From the NCBI GenBank assembly GCA_020060485.1, contig JAGVAB010000090.1, forward strand, positions 21,344-85,343: 64,000 nucleotides of DNA. The letters are read 5' to 3'. Under the pieces are notes generated by a model. The model was not told where the DNA came from, searched no databases, and worked only from the letters and a program-made list of their open reading frames with translations. Made by a program: the position numbers and the translations under genes. Source of the DNA: Anaerolineales bacterium (GTDB taxonomy: Bacteria > Chloroflexota > Anaerolineae > Anaerolineales > Anaerolineaceae). Positions 8,572-16,279 of the stretch are shown here, one piece after another. Every line of letters begins with the position of its first letter. The first letter of the stretch is position 1.

Positions 8572-10041
8572 ATGGCTCAAAACCAATCCCAACCATATGT
8601 GATCATTGCCTCCAATCGTGGCCCGGTCTCCTTCAGCCGCAATGATGTCGGTGATCGTATCATGGAACGCGGCAGCGGTGGTCTGGTAACCGCCTTAACA
8701 GGGCTGACCAGCCATATTGACGTCACCTGGATCTCCTGCGCGATGAGCAGTGAAGACAGCTTGTGGGACGAGGGTGAATTGAACTTTCAGGACGATGAAC
8801 GAAAATTGTATATCAAATTCATCTCTCCCAAGGATGAGGCTTACAACGGCTACTACAATGAGATTGCCAATCCCATTTTGTGGTTCTTGCAGCATTCCAT
8901 GTGGGATGTTTCGCGCGCACCAGTGATCGACCGCAATACCTGGAAAGCCTGGGATGAGGGGTATGTAGTGGTCAATCGCCTGTTCGCACAACACATTGCT
9001 GAATCGATCAAAGGGTTCAACCGACCCACATTAATTATGCTGCAGGACTATCATCTTTATCTGACTGCCTGCAACCTGCGTCATGAAATTAAACGAAGCC
9101 AAGCAAAGATACTACATTTCATTCACATCCCCTGGCCCGGTCCAGAGTATTGGGGCATTCTACCTCCCAAGATGCGCCAATCAATCCTTGACAGCCTGTG
9201 TGCGGTCGATCTGCTTGGTTTTCAAACCAAAGATGATGCGCTGAACTTCATCCGCACCTGTCAAAGCTATCTTCCCAGCGCTCGGGTCAACTTTCGCAGC
9301 AGAACCGTCCGCTACAAAAAAAACATCACACATGTGCGCGACTTTCCCATCTCCATTGACGTGCAGTCATTACGCGCCCTGGCCGATGCCCCTGAAACCC
9401 AGGCCTATGAAAAAGATTTACGGGAAATCGTTGGCAATCGAAAAATGATTCTGCGCGTTGATCGCATCGAACCCAGTAAAAATATCATTCGAGGATTCAA
9501 GGCATTTGAAGAAATGCTGGAACTTCATCCGGAACATGTCAACGCTGTCACTTTCCTGGCACTACTAATTCCATCACGCATGGACGTGATGGAGTACCAG
9601 GACTACCTGGACGAGTCAATGGCAGCTGCCGGACGGATCAACGCCACCTATGGCAATAGTGAATGGGAGCCGGTGCGGCTTTTGGTGGGAGACAACTACC
9701 CCAGAGCCGTAGCTGCCCTAAAGGAGTACGATGTATTGCTCGTCAATTCGATTGCCGATGGCATGAACCTGGTCGCCAAGGAAGGCCCGGTGGTCAACCG
9801 ACGCAACGGCGTCCTGCTGCTCTCCGAACAAACCGGTGCTTCCCAACAATTGAGCAAAGGTGCCTTGATCATCTCGCCTTGTGACGTTTATGCCACTGCA
9901 GAAGCAATGCACCGGGGATTGATCATGCCCCAAAAAGAGCGGCAAAAGCGCACAGATTTCTTAAGAACCAACGTTGAACAAGAAGACATCAACGCCTGGC
10001 TGGAAAAACAACTTTCCACTCTTTCCAACCTGAATATTTAG
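8572..10041 (+). CDS. GT20 glycosyltransferase, trehalose-6-phosphate synthase-like
   Basis: A 489-residue GT-B enzyme of family GT20. In order: ASNRGPVSF with the N-terminal glycine pair RGSGGL, LQDYHLYL, FIHIPWPGPEYWGILP, DLLGFQTKDDA, PISIDVQSL, ILRVDRIEPSKNIIRGF, and IADGMNLVAKEGPVVN with LLSEQTGASQQL. These parallel OtsA. One difference matters: OtsA proteins usually have VDRLDYSKG where this has VDRIEPSKN, in the donor-binding region. The product could be trehalose 6-phosphate or a related sugar phosphate such as glucosylglycerol phosphate. Start at ATG 8572 has AGGAG upstream. The neighbouring OtsB-like phosphatase supports a synthase-phosphatase pair. Confidence 0.85.
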   Translation: MAQNQSQPYVIIASNRGPVSFSRNDVGDRIMERGSGGLVTALTGLTSHIDVTWISCAMSSEDSLWDEGELNFQDDERKLYIKFISPKDEAYNGYYNEIANPILWFLQHSMWDVSRAPVIDRNTWKAWDEGYVVVNRLFAQHIAESIKGFNRPTLIMLQDYHLYLTACNLRHEIKRSQAKILHFIHIPWPGPEYWGILPPKMRQSILDSLCAVDLLGFQTKDDALNFIRTCQSYLPSARVNFRSRTVRYKKNITHVRDFPISIDVQSLRALADAPETQAYEKDLREIVGNRKMILRVDRIEPSKNIIRGFKAFEEMLELHPEHVNAVTFLALLIPSRMDVMEYQDYLDESMAAAGRINATYGNSEWEPVRLLVGDNYPRAVAALKEYDVLLVNSIADGMNLVAKEGPVVNRRNGVLLLSEQTGASQQLSKGALIISPCDVYATAEAMHRGLIMPQKERQKRTDFLRTNVEQEDINAWLEKQLSTLSNLNI

Positions 10042-10050
10042 GAGCTGCGC

Positions 10051-11304
10051 ATGGCAAAACACCACATCGGGATATTACATTACTCCGCCCCGCCGGTGAT
10101 TGGCGGCGTGGAGGCCGTCATCCATGCCCAGGCACAGGTGCTGACGCAAAATGGCTTTGCAGTGGACGTGATCGCCGGCCGCGGCGACTCATCCGCGTTA
10201 CCAGATTCCTGCCGGGGCATTTTCCACCCTCTTCTCGACAGTCAGCATAAAACCATCCTCAAAGCCAGTCAGGTACTTGAAAAAGGTCATGTGCCGGAAA
10301 ATTTCGATATCCTGGTCAACAAGATTCAGAAGATACTTTTCCCCGTGCTGGCACAGGTAAACCATCTTATTGTGCACAATATTTTCAGCAAACATTTCAA
10401 CCTGCCGTTGACCGCAGCGCTGTTCCAACTGCTGGAAAACGAACAGATCAGCCATGTCATTGCCTGGACTCATGACCTCACCTGGACCAGTCCCAATTCA
10501 TGTCACCAAGTACATAATGGTTACCCGTGGGATCTGCTGCGCCAGACGCATCCCAAGATTGATTTTGTGGCCGTATCTGAAAAAAGACAGGCAGAACTTT
10601 GCAGCCTGCTAAACCTTGCGCCTAATCAAGTGCATGTGGTCCACAATGGGGTCAAACCTGCCACCCTGCTTGGTCTTTCTCCACAAAGCCAGCAGTTGAT
10701 TGAAAAACTGCAACTGCTGCACAGTGATATGATCGTCCTCATGCCCGTGCGGGTCACCCAGGCAAAAAATATAGAATACGCCCTGCAAGTTTTGCAGGCT
10801 TTAAAAAAACATGTACAAAATCCGCGCCTGATCTTGACCGGCCCGCCCGACCCGCACAGTGCCTCCAACTTGGCCTATTTCCAGTCCCTGAAAGAGCAGC
10901 GCCGAGAACTGGGGTTGGAACATCAAATGGCTTTCATCTACGAATGCGGTATGGATGCAAGCCAGGCTTTCACCATTGATGAAACCATCGTCGGAGACCT
11001 CTTCCGCATCAGTGATGTAATCTTCATGCCCAGCCATCGCGAAGGGTTTGGTATGCCGGTACTCGAAGCAGGTCTATCCGGTGTTCCAGTAATGTGTTCT
11101 CATATTCCTGCGGCCGAAGAAATTGGCCGGGACGATGTGCTGCAATTCGATCCCCGCCAGCCGGCAGCGGTAACGGCCGAATCTCTGGCTAAACTGGTGG
11201 AAAACAACCCGCTCAGCCGCTTCCGCCGGCGTGTACGCCTGCATTATACCTGGCAGGCCTTGTTCACAAACAAAATCGCCCCTTTGTTGAAAGAATGCGT
11301 ATGA
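10051..11304 (+). CDS. GT4-family glycosyltransferase
   Basis: A 417-residue GT-B enzyme. The N-terminal acceptor domain begins HIGILHYSAPPVIGGVEAV, with the typical GG(V/I) loop. The C-terminal donor domain has VVHNGVKP, VLMPVRVTQAKNIEYAL and the retaining GT4 donor motif SHREGFGMPVLEAGLSGVPV. There are no membrane segments. Start ATG 10051 follows TAGGAGC. It lies 9 bases after the GT20 gene and overlaps the phosphatase gene by an ATGA, so the four genes are one transcription unit. Its place between synthase and phosphatase suggests that it extends the sugar phosphate or makes a second glycoside. The acceptor cannot be read from sequence. Confidence 0.85.
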   Translation: MAKHHIGILHYSAPPVIGGVEAVIHAQAQVLTQNGFAVDVIAGRGDSSALPDSCRGIFHPLLDSQHKTILKASQVLEKGHVPENFDILVNKIQKILFPVLAQVNHLIVHNIFSKHFNLPLTAALFQLLENEQISHVIAWTHDLTWTSPNSCHQVHNGYPWDLLRQTHPKIDFVAVSEKRQAELCSLLNLAPNQVHVVHNGVKPATLLGLSPQSQQLIEKLQLLHSDMIVLMPVRVTQAKNIEYALQVLQALKKHVQNPRLILTGPPDPHSASNLAYFQSLKEQRRELGLEHQMAFIYECGMDASQAFTIDETIVGDLFRISDVIFMPSHREGFGMPVLEAGLSGVPVMCSHIPAAEEIGRDDVLQFDPRQPAAVTAESLAKLVENNPLSRFRRRVRLHYTWQALFTNKIAPLLKECV

Positions 11305-12095
11305 AATATCCCGCCGAAATTGCTCCCCAAAATTTATTTTCACCGTTAAAGACCGGGCAGCATATTTGGTTGTTCCTTGATTATGACGGCACATTGGCAG
11401 AATTTGCTCCCAACCCGGATGTGATACTACCAGATGATGAACTAATTGACCTTCTGCATCGGTTGTCGCGGCACCCGCGCTTGCACACTGCCATCATCAG
11501 CGGGCGGCGGCTGGCGCATATCTGCGCCCTCGTGCCTCTTGAAGGCATCTGGCTGGCAGGCACCTACGGCGTTGAAATGTGCGACCCCAAGGGCAAGCGC
11601 ATGGATATGCTTGCTTTTGATACGGTTCGGCCAGTGATCGAGCGCATCAAGCCCTGCTGGGAAAAACTGCTTGAGGGAAAGCACAATTTCTACCTGGAAG
11701 ACAAGGGCTGGTCATTGGCCATCCACGGCAGCCGGGCTGCCGAGCAGGAAGCGCAGCACACCATCCATCAAGCACGGGGCATTGCCCGGCAATATATCGA
11801 ACAATCCATGCTGCATTTGCTGGGAGGGCAAAATTTTTTAGAAGTCTGTCCGCGATTCGCCTCAAAAAAAATTGCGATTGAGACCATCCTGCAATTTGAA
11901 CCTCTATCGCACAGCGTTCCCGTATACCTGGGCGATGATGACAAGGACGAGATCGCATTTTCTGCCCTGCGTAGCATGGGCGGAATTCCCATCCTGGTTG
12001 CGGCGCAGGAACGCCCCACCGAGGCATTATACCGTCTGCCTTCTCCATGTGTGGCACGCGCCTGGCTGGAGGATTTGATATCCTTTCTGGGTTAG
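11301..12095 (+). CDS. otsB: HAD-superfamily sugar phosphatase, trehalose-phosphatase (OtsB) type
   Basis: About 264 residues. HAD motif I is DYDGTL, holding the nucleophile Asp and the acid/base Asp. Motif II is IISGR, followed by the OtsB-type GTYGVE (GxHGxE in most OtsB). A Lys precedes motif IV GDDDKDEIAF. A cap between motifs II and IV fits OtsB. It should dephosphorylate the sugar phosphate made by the GT20 enzyme. The ATG at 11301 overlaps the GT4 stop as ATGA and is preferred; an ATG at 11295 in the same frame is possible. This is the last gene of the operon, with no intrinsic terminator seen before the transposon-like element downstream. Confidence 0.85.
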   Translation: MKYPAEIAPQNLFSPLKTGQHIWLFLDYDGTLAEFAPNPDVILPDDELIDLLHRLSRHPRLHTAIISGRRLAHICALVPLEGIWLAGTYGVEMCDPKGKRMDMLAFDTVRPVIERIKPCWEKLLEGKHNFYLEDKGWSLAIHGSRAAEQEAQHTIHQARGIARQYIEQSMLHLLGGQNFLEVCPRFASKKIAIETILQFEPLSHSVPVYLGDDDKDEIAFSALRSMGGIPILVAAQERPTEALYRLPSPCVARAWLEDLISFLG

Positions 12096-12548
12096 TTATC
12101 AATCCAAAACACAAACCCGACCCACAATTTTTCGAATTCGACCAGACAACCTGCAAAATCCAACCTGGAAATAACGCTCTGCCATCCAAAGGATAAGATT
12201 CCCAGAGGGTGCACTAAAATAGTGTAAATTTTGTCACTGCGAGGAGGATTTCAACCGACGTGGCAATCCCCATCACAGCTTGGACGCTTCGCAGCCACAG
12301 TCGCTCACCTGCACTCCCTGGCACTGCCTCCAGGGCAAGTGCGCGTGCGGTGCAAGTGTCGCTCCTTCGCAGTAACAGCAATTGGGGCGTGATTTTCTAC
12401 ATACTTTTAGTGCACCCATTCCCAGAGAGCCAAATTTGAAACACATTAAAGTATGATAAAATTTTATAAAATTTGCAAGTGCCTGACTGTGTTCAGGCTT
12501 GATTTGTCTGTCAACCCATCCATTTTTTCACCCATCAGAGGAATGCTT
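12096..12548 (+). other. Intergenic region with a transposon-like insertion
   Basis: About 450 bases. A non-autonomous element at 12207-12417 with 9-base flanking duplications fills half of it. Between the element and mmdA are an AT-rich stretch (12441-12475), a plausible promoter area although no hexamer pair has good spacing, and a small hairpin GCCTGA-6-TCAGGC at 12481-12498. Confidence 0.6.
12198..12426. mobile_element. MITE-like element with 13-base terminal inverted repeats and 9-base target duplication
   Basis: The 211-base element spans 12207-12417 and begins GGGTGCACTAAAA and ends TTTTAGTGCACCC, a perfect 13-base inverted repeat; a looser match continues inward. Both ends are flanked by the direct repeat ATTCCCAGA (12198-12206 and 12418-12426), as expected of a target-site duplication. 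There is no open frame for a transposase. Inside lie a TCACTGCGAGGAGG-type segment and a hairpin CCCTGG-8-CCAGGG (within 12311-12341) that recurs at 24618-24648. An autonomous partner elsewhere in the genome is inferred. Confidence 0.8.
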
Positions 12549-14099
12549 ATGCCAGAAGATCCCCGTATTGTTGAATTGCGCGAAAAACGCAAAAAGTCCC
12601 GTCTCGGCGGCGGCGAAAAGCGGATTGAAAAGCAGCATGAAAAAGGCAAACTGACAGCCCGCGAACGAATTGACCTTCTGCTTGATCCGGGTACATTCCA
12701 GGAATTGGAGGGTTTTGTTACTGCCCGCAAGCACGACCTGGAACTCGATGATGAAAAGCTCCTGGGCGACGGTGTGGTCACTGGCTACGGCCAGATCGAT
12801 GGCCGCACCGTTTATGTTTATGCGCAGGATTTCACCGTGAGCGGCGGCTCGCTGGGCGAAATGCAAGGCCACAAGATCAGCCGGGTGATGGACCTGGCCG
12901 CCAGCAATGGCGCGCCAGTGATCGGCATGGTCGACTCTGGCGGCGCCCGCATTCAGGAAGGCATCTACAGTCTGGGCGGTTACGCCGAAATCTTCCGCCG
13001 CAATTCGCAGTACTCCGGCGTGGTGCCCCAGATCAGTCTGGTGATGGGTCCTTGCGCCGGCGGCGCAGCCTATTCGCCCGCCCTGCAAGATTTCATCATC
13101 ATGGTGGAAAAGCAATCCTTCATGTTCCTGACCGGACCGGAAGTCATCAAGTCGGTTACTGGCGAGGAAACTGATTTTGAAAGCCTGGGCGGCGCGGCCA
13201 CTCATCTGGGCATCAGCGGCATCGCCCACATGGCCGCTCCCAGCGACCAGGACGCTCTGGCCCTTGCCCGGCGATTGGTCGGCTATTTGCCCAACAACAA
13301 TATGGAGGTTCCACCCTTCGTGCCACCAGTGGACGACCCTAACCGCATGGATGAGGCGCTCAACTCGATCGTACCCATCGATCCGCAAACCCCTTACTGC
13401 ATGCACGATATTATCGAGATGGTGGTGGACAAAGGCTCCTTCCTTGAATTGCAATCCACCTATGCCCAAAACGCCTTGATCGGCCTGGCCCGCATTGGCG
13501 GATACAGCGTGGGCATTGTCGGCCAGGAACCCAGTGTGCTGGCCGGATCACTCAACATCGACGCCGCCGACAAGATCGCCCGTTTTGTGCGCCTGTGCGA
13601 CTGCTTCAACATCCCCCTGGTCACCTTCGTCGACTCTCCCGGCTTCCTGCCTGGCGTCAACCAGGAACACGGCGGTGTGATCCGCCACGGCGCCAAGATC
13701 CTGTATGCCTATGCCAATGCCACCAACCCCAAAGTTTCGGTGGTCACCCGCAAAGCTTACGGCGGCGCCTACATCGCCATGAGCAGTAAATACATGGATA
13801 CGGATGTTACTTATGCCTGGCCCAGCGCCGAGATCGCCGTGATGGGTGCTGGCGGCGCCGCCAACATTCTCTTTCACCGGCAGATCAAAGCCGCTGAAGA
13901 CCCCAATGCCGAGCGCGCCAAAGTTACCCAGGAATATCAGGAGCTTTTCCTCAACCCGTATGCCTCGGCCCAGGCTGGTTACATTGACGATGTCATTGAA
14001 CCCAAAGAAACCCGCCCGATGATCATTGCTGCATTAAAAACCCTGCGCAACAAACGCAAACAGACCGTGCCGCGCAAGCATGGCAACATGCCCGTTTAA
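12549..14099 (+). CDS. mmdA: Methylmalonyl-CoA decarboxylase alpha subunit (carboxyltransferase)
   Basis: Crotonase-fold acyl-CoA carboxyltransferase of the PccB/MmdA family. It would transfer the carboxyl group of (S)-methylmalonyl-CoA to the biotin carrier. Visible: GKLTARERIDLLLD near the N-terminus, DFTVSGGSLGEMQG, VDSGGARIQEG and GPCAGGAAYSPA (first oxyanion region), then VDSPGFLPG and RKAYGGAYIAMSS in the C-terminal half. About 516 residues from ATG 12549, chosen because GAGG lies 7 bases upstream and homologues start this way. The family alone does not separate PccB from MmdA, but the following OadG-like, biotin-carrier and OadB-type genes, and no biotin carboxylase, make a sodium-pump decarboxylase the right reading. 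Confidence 0.92.
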   Translation: MPEDPRIVELREKRKKSRLGGGEKRIEKQHEKGKLTARERIDLLLDPGTFQELEGFVTARKHDLELDDEKLLGDGVVTGYGQIDGRTVYVYAQDFTVSGGSLGEMQGHKISRVMDLAASNGAPVIGMVDSGGARIQEGIYSLGGYAEIFRRNSQYSGVVPQISLVMGPCAGGAAYSPALQDFIIMVEKQSFMFLTGPEVIKSVTGEETDFESLGGAATHLGISGIAHMAAPSDQDALALARRLVGYLPNNNMEVPPFVPPVDDPNRMDEALNSIVPIDPQTPYCMHDIIEMVVDKGSFLELQSTYAQNALIGLARIGGYSVGIVGQEPSVLAGSLNIDAADKIARFVRLCDCFNIPLVTFVDSPGFLPGVNQEHGGVIRHGAKILYAYANATNPKVSVVTRKAYGGAYIAMSSKYMDTDVTYAWPSAEIAVMGAGGAANILFHRQIKAAEDPNAERAKVTQEYQELFLNPYASAQAGYIDDVIEPKETRPMIIAALKTLRNKRKQTVPRKHGNMPV

Positions 14100-14113
14100 A
14101 TGAGGAGAAACCC

Positions 14114-14428
14114 ATGAGCAATCTGGTCATTTCCCTTTGGATCACACTGATCGGCGGCCTGTTGATCTTTGTGGCCATCTTCATCCTGTGGGGCTTCATG
14201 GAACTCCTGGTCAGGATCACCAACCCCAGGCAAAAGGCTATTGAAGAAGTCCCGGCTGAAACTGAAGAAAGCGGCCTGCCTGTTGTCACCGCCAGCGGTC
14301 ATAAACGCCTGGCTGCGGTGGCAGCAGTGGCTGCCGCCCTGGCCTTCCAAAAATCCAGCGCCAGCCTGTCTGCCGCGCCCCAATCCGCAGAACTCAGCGC
14401 GTGGCAAGTTGCGCCCCTGCAGAAATAG
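14114..14428 (+). CDS. Small OadG/MmdD-like membrane subunit
   Basis: A 104-residue protein with one N-terminal membrane helix (about 5-32, WITLIGGLLIFVAIFILWGF), a short basic turn, and an Ala/Pro-rich cytoplasmic tail. This is the form of the gamma/delta subunits of Na+-translocating decarboxylases, which hold the carboxyltransferase and carrier on the membrane subunit. Primary sequence is poorly conserved in this family, so the call rests on topology, size and position between the alpha and biotin-carrier genes. ATG 14114 follows TGAGGAG. Confidence 0.75.
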   Translation: MSNLVISLWITLIGGLLIFVAIFILWGFMELLVRITNPRQKAIEEVPAETEESGLPVVTASGHKRLAAVAAVAAALAFQKSSASLSAAPQSAELSAWQVAPLQK

Positions 14429-14464
14429 CCGCTATCCATTGATAGAGATCACGAGGTGGTTTTG

Positions 14465-14896
14465 ATGAAACTACGTGTCAAAGTTGACAATGAAACCTAT
14501 GAAGTAGAAGTCGAGGACTTGAAAGCCCGTCCCATCCTGGCAAAAGTGGACGGTGAAACTTTTGAAGTCTGGCCGGAAGAAGTGCAGACCGCAGCTTTGC
14601 AAAGCGTCCCGTCTGCGCCGCTGCCTTCAGCGCCAGCCGCCCCGGTAGCAGCGGCCGCGGCAGTTCCGGTGCAGGGTGGAGCAAAGTCAGTCACTGCCCC
14701 CATCCCGGGTATCATCCTTTCACTCAGTGTCCATGAAGGAGATACAGTTACCAACGGTCAGGAGCTGTGCATCCTGGAAGCCATGAAAATGAAAAATGCC
14801 ATCCGCTCCAGCCGCGACGGCAAGATCGCCCGCGTTCATGTCCACCCCGGCGATACTGTCAAGCACGGCCAACCGCTGATGGAATTCAGTGACTGA
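14465..14896 (+). CDS. mmdC: Biotin carrier subunit of the sodium-pump decarboxylase
   Basis: About 143 residues: an N-terminal acidic segment, an Ala/Pro linker (about 48-70), and a C-terminal biotinyl domain with the biotinylation motif EAMKM, Lys108 being the biotin site, and a terminal VKHGQPLMEFSD. It shuttles carboxyl groups between the alpha subunit and the membrane beta subunit. An in-frame GTG occurs at 14456, but GAGGTGG at 14453-14459 is better placed for ATG 14465. Confidence 0.92.
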   Translation: MKLRVKVDNETYEVEVEDLKARPILAKVDGETFEVWPEEVQTAALQSVPSAPLPSAPAAPVAAAAAVPVQGGAKSVTAPIPGIILSLSVHEGDTVTNGQELCILEAMKMKNAIRSSRDGKIARVHVHPGDTVKHGQPLMEFSD

Positions 14897-14907
14897 GAGA
14901 GGTCAAC

Positions 14908-16026
14908 ATGGATTTTTCGTCAATCCTTGAAGAAATAACGCGAGGCTTCGCCAATTTCTACTGGGGCAATGCGGTGATGATCGCAGTAGGCGGCATCCTG
15001 ATCGCCCTGGCGATCGTCAAGGAGTACGAGCCCAACCTGCTGCTGCCGATCGGCTTTGGCTGCATCCTGGCAAACCTGGGCATGTCGGCCGATCATGGCG
15101 TGTTCAAGGTGATCTATGATGCCGGCATCAAAACGGAACTTTTTCCACTATTGATCTTCATTGGGGTCGGGGCGATGATCGACTTTCGCCCCTTGCTGGC
15201 CATGCCGCACATGGTCTTGTTGGGTGCGGCGGGGCAATTTGGCATCTATGGCACACTGATCCTAGCCACTCTGCTGGGCTTCCCGCTCAACGAGGCGGCT
15301 TCAATCGGCGTGATCGGTGCCATTGACGGACCAACCGCCATCTTTGTGACCAACATCCTCGCCCCGGAATTGATGGGGCCGATCGCCGTGGCGGCATATT
15401 CCTATATGAGCCTGATCCCCATCATCCAGCCGCCAGTGATGCGTTTGATGACCACCAAAAAAGAACGCAGCATCCGCATGGAATACAGTGCGCGCCCCGT
15501 TTCCAAAGCGGCCGTGATCATCTTTCCCCTGGCCGTCACGGTCATCATCAGCCTGATCGCCCCAGACGCGGCCCCGTTGATCGCCACCTTGATGCTTGGC
15601 AACCTGCTCAAGGAAAGCGGAGTAGTGGACCGCCTGGACAAGTCGGCCCAGAACGAGATCATCAACGTCGCCACCCTCTTCCTGGGTTTGGCCATTGGCT
15701 CAACCATGACAGCCAATAGTTTCATCGACCCCAAGACATTGATGATCCTGGCCCTTGGTCTGCTGGCCTTCATTCTGGACACAGTCATGGGCTTATTATT
15801 TGGCAAACTAATGTGTTTCGTTACGGGTGGCAAGATCAATCCGTTGATTGGTGCCTGCGGCATCAGCGCCTTTCCCATGGCTGGCCGCATTTCGGCCCAG
15901 ATGGCACAGGAGGAAGATCCTCACAACTTCATCCTGATGCACGCCATGGGCTCCAACACCGCCGGGCAGTTGGGCAGCGTCATCGCCGGCGGCCTCCTGC
16001 TGGCGCTGGTGACAGGGTTTTTGTAG
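14908..16026 (+). CDS. mmdB: Na+-translocating decarboxylase beta subunit
   Basis: A 372-residue integral membrane protein of the OadB/MmdB/GcdB family, which decarboxylates carboxybiotin and exports Na+. About nine or more hydrophobic segments. Family regions are visible: PNLLLPIGFGCILANLG, LIFIGVGAMIDF, AASIGVIGAIDGPTAIF, SLIPIIQPPVMRL and, towards the C-terminus, GACGISAFPMAGR and HAMGSNTAGQLGSVIAGG. ATG 14908 follows GAGAGAGG, 11 bases after mmdC. It completes a four-subunit pump that would couple methylmalonyl-CoA decarboxylation to a sodium gradient. A strong terminator follows. Confidence 0.93.
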   Translation: MDFSSILEEITRGFANFYWGNAVMIAVGGILIALAIVKEYEPNLLLPIGFGCILANLGMSADHGVFKVIYDAGIKTELFPLLIFIGVGAMIDFRPLLAMPHMVLLGAAGQFGIYGTLILATLLGFPLNEAASIGVIGAIDGPTAIFVTNILAPELMGPIAVAAYSYMSLIPIIQPPVMRLMTTKKERSIRMEYSARPVSKAAVIIFPLAVTVIISLIAPDAAPLIATLMLGNLLKESGVVDRLDKSAQNEIINVATLFLGLAIGSTMTANSFIDPKTLMILALGLLAFILDTVMGLLFGKLMCFVTGGKINPLIGACGISAFPMAGRISAQMAQEEDPHNFILMHAMGSNTAGQLGSVIAGGLLLALVTGFL

Positions 16027-16043
16027 AAATATGCTTTGAATCA

Positions 16044-16076
16044 AACCGGTCACTTCGACAAGCTCAGTCACCGGTT
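16044..16076. repeat. Dispersed palindromic repeat B, copy 1
   Basis: AACCGGTCACT and AGTCACCGGTT form a near-perfect inverted repeat (one mismatch) around TCGACAAGCTC. The core CTTCGACAAGCTCAGT recurs in altered form at 24594-24672, 26647-26680 and 29678-29712. Confidence 0.7.
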
Positions 16077-16084
16077 CTCCCAAT

Positions 16085-16120
16085 AACGAGGCTGCCGAAA
16101 TGGCAGCCTCGTTATTTTTA
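16085..16120 (+). terminator. Intrinsic terminator of the decarboxylase operon
   Basis: AACGAGGCTGCC, a 5-base loop and GGCAGCCTCGTT, followed by ATTTTTA: a 12-base perfect stem with a T-rich tail, about 60 bases after the mmdB stop. Confidence 0.88.
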
Positions 16121-16239
16121 GGAATGCACGACTTGCGCAACGCCTGTCCCTGGAAAGGTCGGATTTCTGTACAGCTTGGACACATACCATACAGAACGAC
16201 TCATCACCCATCAGTGAGACCACCCTTTTCAGGGTTGAC

Positions 16240-16273
16240 AAAAAGCAACGGCCACGCTTTGCGTGGCCGTTGC
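16240..16273 (-). terminator. Intrinsic terminator of the minus-strand membrane protein gene
   Basis: GCAACGGCCACGC, loop of 3, GCGTGGCCGTTGC is a perfect 13-base stem. On the minus strand it is followed by TTTTTGTC. It sits just after the stop of the gene ending at 16280. Confidence 0.88.
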
Positions 16274-16279
16274 TATCCT

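Noticed and set aside
12549..14099. Propionyl-CoA carboxylase beta subunit
   Set aside because: The carboxyltransferase would also fit PccB, but the operon has OadB- and OadG-type membrane subunits and no biotin carboxylase.
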